Positions 24,152 through 30,916 of a DNA stretch of 64,000 bases are shown one piece after another. This DNA is from Paenibacillus phytohabitans (GTDB lineage Bacteria > Bacillota > Bacilli > Paenibacillales > Paenibacillaceae): positions 248,001 to 312,000 of the forward strand of contig NZ_WHOB01000093.1 of NCBI RefSeq assembly GCF_013141775.1, in the 5' to 3' direction. Below the pieces are notes generated by a model. That model had not been told where the DNA came from. It was given only the letters and a program-made list of their open reading frames with translations, and did no database searches. The translations under genes and the position numbers were made by a program. Position 1 is the first letter of the stretch; every line of letters begins with the position of its first letter.

Positions 24152-25118
24152 GACTCCCGTCCTTCTTCGGTTCTTGATTCAAGCTATTCAGGCTATTAAT
24201 GAAGCACTCCAGAAAAGCTGGCGCGTCCACCTCCAGACAGACGCCGGCATTGGCCGGCTTGTTCAGCCTGTTCTGGAAATCGCAGACCGTCTGCCCGTCG
24301 CATAGCTCGCTGCGGGTTTCCACGTCCACGTAATACTTCTGCACATTAACAAACTCCCGGTTCAGCGCCACACCTACCGCCAGCGGATCATGCAGCGCAC
24401 AGGCCTGCACACCGTTACGTTCAAAATAGCGCGTACGGTAGTCTGCCGTACTCTGCTCCACATATTCGCGAACCGCCGGAATACGCAGCTTCGCGATATC
24501 CTCCGCGCTGAGCAGCGCCCGGCGGGTTACATCCAGCCCGACCAGCGTCAGCTGCGGGAAGCCCGCAGCCAGCACCAGCTTGGCCGCCTCCGGATCGACA
24601 TACATGTTGTATTCGGCGGTCGGCGTAATGTTGCCGAAGCCCTGCACCACACCGCCCATCACAATCACTTCGGCGGCATGCTGCGTAAGCTCCGGACATT
24701 TGTGCAGCGCGCGCGCCAGATTGGTCAGCGGCGCGGTCATAATCAGCGTGACCTCACCGGAATGCGCCAGCACCTGGCGGATGATGAAGTCCTCCGCCCG
24801 CTCTGCTTCCGCCTGCTTCGTTACCGTCATGTCGCGCAGTGCACCGCCGATGCCGTCCGAGCCGTGCACACGGTGCTCGAACACGGTATCACGGACAAGC
24901 GGCTTGTCCGCTCCGCGAAAGACCGGAATCTGCCCGGATACGCCGAGCAGCTCCAGAATTTTGCAGGTATTCAGGGTCGCCTGATCCAGCGAGACGTTGC
25001 CGCTGACTGTGCTAATCCCCAGAATGTCGAGCTGTCCGCTCGTGACGGCCAGCATAATTGCCAGCGCGTCATCCACCCCTGTATCTACATCGAGAATGAC
25101 TTTTTTACGTCCAGTCAT
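24138..25118 (-). CDS. Nucleoside hydrolase (inosine/uridine-preferring family)
   Basis: A 326-residue enzyme that cleaves ribonucleosides to ribose and free base. The N-terminal DVDTGVDDALAIML is the calcium-binding DxDxxxDD signature. ALHDPLAVGVAL near residue 245 supplies the second metal Asp. The gene starts 2 bp after the binding-protein stop codon and overlaps the next permease. No signal peptide is present, so it acts in the cytoplasm on imported substrate. In this operon it would supply adenine to the deaminase. Confidence 0.93.
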   Translation of the reverse strand: MTGRKKVILDVDTGVDDALAIMLAVTSGQLDILGISTVSGNVSLDQATLNTCKILELLGVSGQIPVFRGADKPLVRDTVFEHRVHGSDGIGGALRDMTVTKQAEAERAEDFIIRQVLAHSGEVTLIMTAPLTNLARALHKCPELTQHAAEVIVMGGVVQGFGNITPTAEYNMYVDPEAAKLVLAAGFPQLTLVGLDVTRRALLSAEDIAKLRIPAVREYVEQSTADYRTRYFERNGVQACALHDPLAVGVALNREFVNVQKYYVDVETRSELCDGQTVCDFQNRLNKPANAGVCLEVDAPAFLECFINSLNSLNQEPKKDGSHENE

Positions 25119-25120
25119 CC

Positions 25121-26212
25121 TTAGCCGCCAATCTCACGGTTGAAGCGGTCTGTCCACACGGAGATATGCTCGTTCACGAAGGACATGTCCAGCTTGCGCA
25201 GCTTGCTGATTACCTCTGCACCGTACGTTACGCCTACTGCTTCTTCGTCCGTCAGCACAACTTCTGTGTTTACCGGGGAATCGACTTTGGCTTTGGCCGA
25301 TTTCTCCTGCACTTCCTGGCTCAGCTGCCAGTTGATGAACTCTTCGGCGAGCTCTTTATTGTCACTGCCTTTGACCACGTTGACCGTATTCATTACGGCA
25401 TAAGCACCTTCAGACGGAGCTACGAACTTGGCATCCGGCACGGCTGCCTGGAGATCCTTGAAGTACATTTCCATAATCGGACCGCCGGCAATTTCCTCCT
25501 GGCCGAACATATTTACATACTCCGAAGTCTGGGAGTAATATTTGACCACATTGCTGTCCAGCTCCTTCAGCTTCGTGAAGGCTCCGTCTTCATTGAACTC
25601 TGTACCGCCCGACACGAGCGATGCCGCATCCACAATCATTGGACCCGCTGTGGCAGTAATCGCCGGCAGCGCCAGGTTCTTGTCGAACTTACTCCACATA
25701 TCTGCCCATGAACCCACTTCTCCATCAACAAGTGCCGGGTTATAGGCAATTCCCAGACGGCCAACGGTGTACGCCGGACCATATTCTTCGCCAAGCGGTG
25801 CTTTGGCAATATCATAGATTTTGTCGATGTTCGGAATATTGCTGCGGTCGATCGTTTCGAACAGTCCTTCATTGATAGCCTGCTGCGCATAATAGTCAGA
25901 CAGATAGACTACATCTACATCGGAGCTGCCCTGGCGGATTTTGTTCAGGCGCTCGGCGTTGTTGCCGATCTCGACGACGATTTTGACATTATGCTCTTTC
26001 TCAAAAGGAGCGTAGACAGCTTCCTTGAAGAAATCCTCCGAGAATCCCCAGGTTGAGACCACTAATTCCGTTGGCGCACCCGCAGATGTTGCTTCCGGTG
26101 TAGCTGCATTGTCCGTACCGGCGCCGTTTGTCGCAGCGGTATTGTTGTTGCCGCAAGCGGCAAGCAGAGAAGTCAAAGCAAGAGCAAGGCCTGTAGTCAT
26201 TAATTTATTCAT
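25121..26212 (-). CDS. ABC importer binding lipoprotein (PotD-type)
   Basis: A 363-residue binding protein starting at MNKLMTTGLA; the GGGAGG site is 10 bases before this ATG. The lipobox LLAAC puts the lipidated cysteine at 20, and an Asn/Thr/Ala linker follows. The fold resembles PotD/iron-type binding proteins (LVVSTWGFSEDFFKEAVYAPFEKEHNVKI, RQGSSDVDVVYLSDYYAQQA, PAYTVGRLGIAYNP, FINWQLSQEVQ). It is the first gene of the six-gene salvage operon. The family label suggests polyamines, while the context suggests a purine nucleoside or base. This conflict is worth testing. Confidence 0.9.
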   Translation of the reverse strand: MNKLMTTGLALALTSLLAACGNNNTAATNGAGTDNAATPEATSAGAPTELVVSTWGFSEDFFKEAVYAPFEKEHNVKIVVEIGNNAERLNKIRQGSSDVDVVYLSDYYAQQAINEGLFETIDRSNIPNIDKIYDIAKAPLGEEYGPAYTVGRLGIAYNPALVDGEVGSWADMWSKFDKNLALPAITATAGPMIVDAASLVSGGTEFNEDGAFTKLKELDSNVVKYYSQTSEYVNMFGQEEIAGGPIMEMYFKDLQAAVPDAKFVAPSEGAYAVMNTVNVVKGSDNKELAEEFINWQLSQEVQEKSAKAKVDSPVNTEVVLTDEEAVGVTYGAEVISKLRKLDMSFVNEHISVWTDRFNREIGG

Positions 26213-26527
26213 TAGTAAATAACCTCCCAAATGTAATTAAATATGCGGTACAATTCCAGCGGTCATCCTATACATACGGCATGTTCTGTCAGTCTTCCAT
26301 TAAGCAATCGGCAGCAGACAACGGATCAGCAGCACCCCCTGTTGGTAATAAAAACTTGGTTTGCCTTATTTTTTCACAAAAAAAAGAAAAGCATTCTTGT
26401 AGGAACAAGAACACTTTTCTTTGTATAAACAAAGGAAAGAGCTACCCCGTTATAGAAGGACGGTCTTCGCTTAAGATAGATCAAAAGCAAAAATCCGTGA
26501 TATTCAAAATTCATTGACTGAAATGCT
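26213..26527. other. Leader/intergenic region of the purine-salvage operon
   Basis: No gene in these 315 bp. The region contains the terminator of the gene at 26528 (26376-26418) and a partial GGACGG-type element (about 26434-26470). No purine riboswitch core or PurR box was recognised on reading the minus strand. Confidence 0.45.
26376..26418 (-). terminator. Terminator upstream of the salvage operon
   Basis: AAAAGCATTCTTGT (26387-26400) pairs with ACAAGAACACTTTT (26405-26418) with two central mismatches. On the minus strand it is followed by CTTTTTTTTG. It is about 110 bp past the small gene at 26528-26872 and most likely ends that transcript. Confidence 0.75.
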
Positions 26528-26872
26528 TCATTCCCCGGCCAATATCATATTGGTAAAAGCCCATCCGGTTGGTGCATCATAATCCCTCAGCAGAACCTCA
26601 ATCGTTAAGCCCATCTCTGCTTCGAGCCGTTCCTTGAATCTCTTCTTAAACAGCAGCGACATCCGGAAGTCTACTTCCTGCTTAAGCTCCGGCGCCTCCC
26701 CTTCCAGGGCGGTCGACCGTGGAGACCTGCGGTGCTTGGCGTGAAAGGTAATGACCCGCTGATCGACAGTAACGCGGAGCAGGGTCGTCCCGAAACCAAA
26801 CAATTCCTTGGAGATCTCATTGTAGATCTGGCACATCTTCTTCTTCTGCTCGCTGTTTTCCAGTTCTGCCAT
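26528..26872 (-). CDS. DUF2294-type small protein
   Basis: A 114-residue protein starting at MAELENSEQK; GAAGGTGG lies just before this ATG, and a longer frame reaching 26974 adds a hydrophobic, repeat-derived N-terminus. The sequence (YNEISKELFGFGTTLLRVTV, VDFRMSLLFKKRFKERLEAEMGL, VLLRDYD) matches the DUF2294/YbcI-like family of short cytoplasmic Bacillota proteins of unknown role. No functional link to the neighbouring salvage operon is evident. Confidence 0.75.
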   Translation of the reverse strand: MAELENSEQKKKMCQIYNEISKELFGFGTTLLRVTVDQRVITFHAKHRRSPRSTALEGEAPELKQEVDFRMSLLFKKRFKERLEAEMGLTIEVLLRDYDAPTGWAFTNMILAGE

Positions 26873-27145
26873 GCAACCACCTTCGAAAACAGAATATCGT
26901 ACATTCACATCGATAATAATTGCTATTATACATAATTCTAGCTTTTCCGGCAAGAAAAAAGCTGAATATAACATGAAAGTAACGCCAAACCCGAACGATG
27001 CCTGGCTAACAGTTATGTGGAATGAACTGAAATCCTCCGGATCGACACCCCATTACCACCGGACTCACACCAAATGCTTTACTGGAATTGGATTGCAGCA
27101 GTTCGCTGCTAGACTAGCGTTCCAATTTTACTCCAGCTCTGTTCT

Positions 27146-27328
27146 AACTGTATTTCGTACAACTAAAATGATCATTTATCGCGCTGCGGGCGTTTTAATT
27201 GCAGTTTGTACAGTTAAAAACCCCCATATTCCGCAAAAGAGGTGCTGCCGCTATTTTTAAGTGTACAGAATACAGTTAACCCGGGAATCCGGTCCAATTT
27301 CCGCTCTTTAGTTGCAGAAAATACAATT
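27146..27328. repeat. Quartet repeat, motif family 2 (copy D)
   Basis: Four related 23-bp elements of type AACTGTATTTNGTACAACTAAAA. Two are forward (27146-27168 and 27197-27219) and two reverse (27255-27277 and 27306-27328). The offset within each pair is exactly 51 bp. The centre contains CATATTCCGCAAAAG, shared with the copy at 41257. It lies in the gene-free stretch 26873-28076, which also holds the 9-bp tract at 27550; the rest shows nothing recognisable. Confidence 0.85.
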
Positions 27329-27549
27329 AACCGCTATACGCTGCACATGGGTTACTCTCTATATACTGGCAAGCGCAGACTCCTTCTGAATCGGGCATAC
27401 TCAAGTACAATCTATCAGGTGAATATCGTTCGACTCAGCCGCGGCTCTCGGGAAATGAAGTTCAGCCTATTTACAGTTAACCTGCTTAATTCTATGTCCG
27501 AACCGAAGCTAACAAAAACCGACAAATAACGGCAAAGGGAGTATAGCTG

Positions 27550-27975
27550 CTAATAGTACTTCGTCTGGCTACGACTGCAATGCTACTTCATCTGCTACTG
27601 CTGCTATATTTGCTACATCTGGCTACAACTGCCAATGCTGCTACATCCCGCTACGTCTGCTATTGCTGCTTCATCTGCTTCATCTGGCTACTGCTGCTAC
27701 GTCTGCTTCATCTGCTACATCTACTACATCTGCTACGTCTTCTACTTCTGCTACGTCTGCCTCATCTGCTATTGCTGCTACTTCTGGCTACGTCTGCTAC
27801 TGCATCGTCTGCTACATCTACTACGTCTTCTACATCTGCTACTTCTGCTACTACTGCTATTTCTGTCTCGTCTGCTACGTCTGCTACTACTGCTATTGCT
27901 GCTAATTTCTGCTACGTCTGCCTCATCTGCTAATGCTATCTCATCTGCTTCATCTTCTACTTCTGCTCCTCTTTG
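27550..27975. repeat. Large 9-bp tandem repeat, TGCTACRTC
   Basis: About 425 bp of imperfect 9-base units (TGCTACATC, TGCTACGTC, TGCTTCATC and variants), roughly 45 copies. All frames give low-complexity strings such as LLHLLHL without a ribosome site, so it is not treated as coding. Tracts of this kind expand and contract by slippage. A short relative is at about 30490. Confidence 0.85.
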
Positions 27976-28019
27976 CCGCATCCCTAATTATTCACATGCT
28001 ACAGCTTTCTATACAGAAT

Positions 28020-28050
28020 AGGGGAAGCCAAGGTTTCCCCGGCTTCCCCT
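28020..28050 (-). terminator. Terminator of the alpha-galactosidase gene
   Basis: AGGGGAAGCC (28020-28029) pairs perfectly with GGCTTCCCCT (28041-28050), 27 bp past the stop codon. The following T-run is weak. Confidence 0.6.
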
Positions 28051-28076
28051 TTCCCTTATGATCTGCCTGCTGTTTA

Positions 28077-30227
28077 TTATTCAGCCTTCAGGTGGTAGCA
28101 GCCGCTCACGAAGTCCCGCTGGACCTCCGGCAGCAGCAGACCGGCCTGCATCAGGCAGTCCCCGCCGTAGACTTCGCCGCTGCCTTCAATACGGTAGTCG
28201 AGGTCCGGGTTCAGGCCCCCGAGCAGAAGCATCTTGCGCGGCGGGTGCGGCATGGCTAGTACCCGGAAGTAATAGACCAGCGCCTCGCGCTGATCATCCG
28301 AGACGAACATCCAGGCTGTATCATTGCCCTCGAACGGGCTCTCCAGCCGGTACAGATTGCCCTGCTGCACCAGGCTGCGGATTCCCTTATAATTCGCCAC
28401 CTGAGCCTTCGCCAGCTCCTTCTCCTCCGGAGTGAACTTCGTCAGATCGAGCTCATAACCGAAGTTGCCGGACATGGCGACATCCCCCCGGAAGGACAGC
28501 GGCGTGAACCGGCCCACCTGATGATTCGGCACCGCAGAGACATGTGCTCCCATGGAGCTGGCCGGATAGACTAGGCTGGTGCCATACTGAATCTTCAGGC
28601 GTTCTACCGCATCGGTGTCATCGCTGGTCCAGGTCTGCGGCATATAGTAGAGCATGCCGGGATCGAAACGGCCGCCCCCGCTGCAGCAGCTCTCGAACAA
28701 TATATGGGGGAATGCCGATGTCAACCGTTCAAGCAGTTCGTACAGCCCGAGTACATAACGGTGCGCAGTTTCTTCCTGCCGGTCTGCCGGAAGCTGCGCC
28801 GAGCCGATCTCGGTCAGACAGCGGTTCATATCCCATTTAATGTAGGTTACCGGAACTGAAGAGAAGATACGGCTAAGCGACTCGAAAATATACTGCCGTA
28901 CCTCAGCCCTGGTATAATCCAGTACCAGCTGCCAGCGGGCTTCACTGCGGCGGCGGCCCGGCACATGCAGACACCAGTCCGGGTGACTGCGGTACAGATC
29001 GCTATCAGGCGAGATCATCTCCGGCTCAACCCACAGGCCGAATTTGAGGCCATGGCCGTTCACCCGCTGCGCCAGGTCAGCCAACCCGCCCGGCAGCTTG
29101 CGCAGATCCTCTACCCAGTCACCCAGCGAGGAATTATCCGCATCCCGTTTGCCGAACCAGCCATCGTCCAGCACGAACAGCTCAATGCCGAGCTTCGCTC
29201 CTTCGGCAGCAATCGCCTCCAGCTTGTCGGTGTTGAAGTCGAAATAAGTGGCTTCCCAGTTATTGACCAGAATCGGACGTTCTTTGTCCCTGTACTCTCC
29301 TCGGCAGAGACGGGTCCGGTATAGACGGTGATACGTTCTAGACATCTCTCCGATCCCCTGTCCCGAGTAGACCATAACCGCTTCCGGAGTCTGGAAATAT
29401 CCGCCCGGCTCCAGCTTCCAGGAGAAATCGAAGGAATTCAGACCGATGGTAAACCGGGTGGTTCCGAAGGGATCTACCTCTGTCTCAGCTTCAAAATTGC
29501 CGCTGTATACCAGGGAGAAGCCGAACACCTCGCCTTGGTTCTCATCAGCTCCGGCCTTGGCCAATGCAGCAAACGGATTATGCTGATGGCTGCTCATTCC
29601 CCGGCGGCTCTGGATCGCAGAGTTGCCCTGCTCCAGGCGTCTGCGGGTAATCTGGGCCTCCCGCGACCAGGCACCGGACAGGTAGATCATATCCATGTCA
29701 GCCGCCGGGAAATCCACAGAGGCACTAAGGGCGCGCTGTAGCTGCAGCGTATCCGGGCCGTCATTGACGAATTCCACGGAACGCGCTATGACATTCCGTT
29801 CCTTATATACCGTATATCGCAGCTTCACGGTCAGCTTGGCGTAATCATCCTTCAGGATAAGCTCAAGCGTATCTGCTTCCTCCGGCGATTCCACATACAC
29901 GGAAGGCAATCCGGCAAGCTCCGGTTTGCCTTCCGTCACGCGGTACCCGCTGTAACGCAGCTCAGTGACCCGTGTTCCATCCTCAAGTTTGGCCTGATAG
30001 GCAGGAACGCGGAAATCCCCGGTTCCATATTGCGGATATTCCTGCGGCAGCCGGTCCAGCGAGCCATGGGCCACCGGCAGGAGCAAACCGTCCAGATTGC
30101 TGCCCTCACGCAGCCGCCCTCCCCAATAGAGATGCGCCGGATAACCATTCACCAGTCCGATCACATAACTCATCCCTGTGCTCTGCAGGTGGAATATCCC
30201 CTTGTCTTCCTGAACCCAAATCGCCAT
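28077..30227 (-). CDS. Alpha-galactosidase (GH36)
   Basis: A 716-residue cytoplasmic glycosidase that removes alpha-1,6-linked galactose from raffinose-type oligosaccharides or galactomannan fragments. The N-terminal beta-supersandwich (about 1-310) precedes a TIM barrel. The nucleophile is Asp466 in YIKWDMNR and the acid/base is in WTSDDTDA (Asp536). Their 70-residue spacing matches characterised Geobacillus enzymes. GRFDPGMLYYMPQTW and NNWEATYFDFN are further family marks. There is no signal peptide. It is on the same strand as the beta-mannosidase, 690 bp away, and both flank the sugar-importer operon. Together they fit use of galactomannan oligosaccharides. Confidence 0.95.
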   Translation of the reverse strand: MAIWVQEDKGIFHLQSTGMSYVIGLVNGYPAHLYWGGRLREGSNLDGLLLPVAHGSLDRLPQEYPQYGTGDFRVPAYQAKLEDGTRVTELRYSGYRVTEGKPELAGLPSVYVESPEEADTLELILKDDYAKLTVKLRYTVYKERNVIARSVEFVNDGPDTLQLQRALSASVDFPAADMDMIYLSGAWSREAQITRRRLEQGNSAIQSRRGMSSHQHNPFAALAKAGADENQGEVFGFSLVYSGNFEAETEVDPFGTTRFTIGLNSFDFSWKLEPGGYFQTPEAVMVYSGQGIGEMSRTYHRLYRTRLCRGEYRDKERPILVNNWEATYFDFNTDKLEAIAAEGAKLGIELFVLDDGWFGKRDADNSSLGDWVEDLRKLPGGLADLAQRVNGHGLKFGLWVEPEMISPDSDLYRSHPDWCLHVPGRRRSEARWQLVLDYTRAEVRQYIFESLSRIFSSVPVTYIKWDMNRCLTEIGSAQLPADRQEETAHRYVLGLYELLERLTSAFPHILFESCCSGGGRFDPGMLYYMPQTWTSDDTDAVERLKIQYGTSLVYPASSMGAHVSAVPNHQVGRFTPLSFRGDVAMSGNFGYELDLTKFTPEEKELAKAQVANYKGIRSLVQQGNLYRLESPFEGNDTAWMFVSDDQREALVYYFRVLAMPHPPRKMLLLGGLNPDLDYRIEGSGEVYGGDCLMQAGLLLPEVQRDFVSGCYHLKAE

Positions 30228-30300
30228 GGCCCTGATTCCTTCTCTCCTAAGGATTAATTATCTGCAACCTGCAACCTACAGCTACAACCTGCAGCTTACT

Positions 30301-30363
30301 ATCTAATATCTAATATCTAATATCTAATATCTAATATCTAATATCTAATATCTAATATCTAAT
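30301..30363. repeat. Perfect heptamer microsatellite (ATCTAAT x 9)
   Basis: Nine uninterrupted copies of ATCTAAT, 63 bp, just upstream of the alpha-galactosidase start region. A perfect tract is prone to slippage and could alter spacing in the promoter or leader of that gene. A three-copy repeat of about 31 bp (CGAAC..CCGCC..GTCACC..AACG) follows at about 30402-30475. Confidence 0.9.
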
Positions 30364-30489
30364 ATCTGCTACTTACTATTTGCTTCAGCCTACAACACGC
30401 GCGAACCTCCGCCTTGTCACCCAACGATAAGCCGAACTCCGCCCAGTCACCTAACGGTAACCCGAAGTTCCTGTGGCCTTAACGGTCTT

Positions 30490-30580
30490 CGGCGGTCATC
30501 TACTTCTGCTACTCTTACTTCTGCTACTTCTGCTACTCTTACTTCCGCTGCTTCTGCTACTTCCGCTGCTTCCACTTCCA
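30490..30580. repeat. CTTCTGCTA 9-bp repeat
   Basis: Ten or so imperfect 9-base units (ACTTCTGCT, ACTCTTACT, ACTTCCGCT), resembling the longer tract at 27550. It lies in the 689-bp gene-free stretch 30228-30916, together with the heptamer repeat and the quartet at 30644. Confidence 0.7.
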
Positions 30581-30643
30581 CGTTCTCCAGCATTCTTTGT
30601 TCTTCACCAAGCCCCGTCTGCTTCTACGAGACAAGTCCAAGCG

Positions 30644-30817
30644 GACTGGAGAGCCGTTATTTCGCCGAAAATGCCACTTTTCCCTTCCACGCGGACTCAG
30701 AAGCCCCTATTGCACCGCTTCATCATCCAAATGGCCTTCTGAGCGGGAATTAAGGTCTTCTGAGTCCGCAAGAGTCGAAATTATGCTTTATTTCAAACAA
30801 TAAGGTCTTGTCAGTCC
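30644..30817. repeat. Quartet repeat, motif family 1 (divergent copy C)
   Basis: GGACTGGAGAGCC (30644-30656) and GGACTCAGAAGCC (30694-30706) are forward. Elements ending TGAGTCC (30755-30767) and TCAGTCC (30805-30817) are reverse. The motif has drifted from copies A and B (shared core GCGGACT/AGTCCGC), yet spacing within each pair is still exactly 50 bp and the centre gap is 49 bp. Spacing is better conserved than sequence. Confidence 0.8.
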
Positions 30818-30916
30818 GCAAGCCTGCCTGCTTCCCTCAAGTAGAAACGGCCATCTCGTCCATCAAGGGACGCAATCCGATTCAGCGTGAAGGATTGCGT
30901 AGCACCCGCTTTATAT

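Noticed and set aside
26213..26527. Purine riboswitch or PurR box before the salvage operon
   Set aside because: The conserved riboswitch core and PurR box were not found when the minus strand was read.
27580..28021. Open frames rich in Leu/Ser in the 9-bp tract
   Set aside because: Pure translation of a microsatellite in every frame, without start signals.
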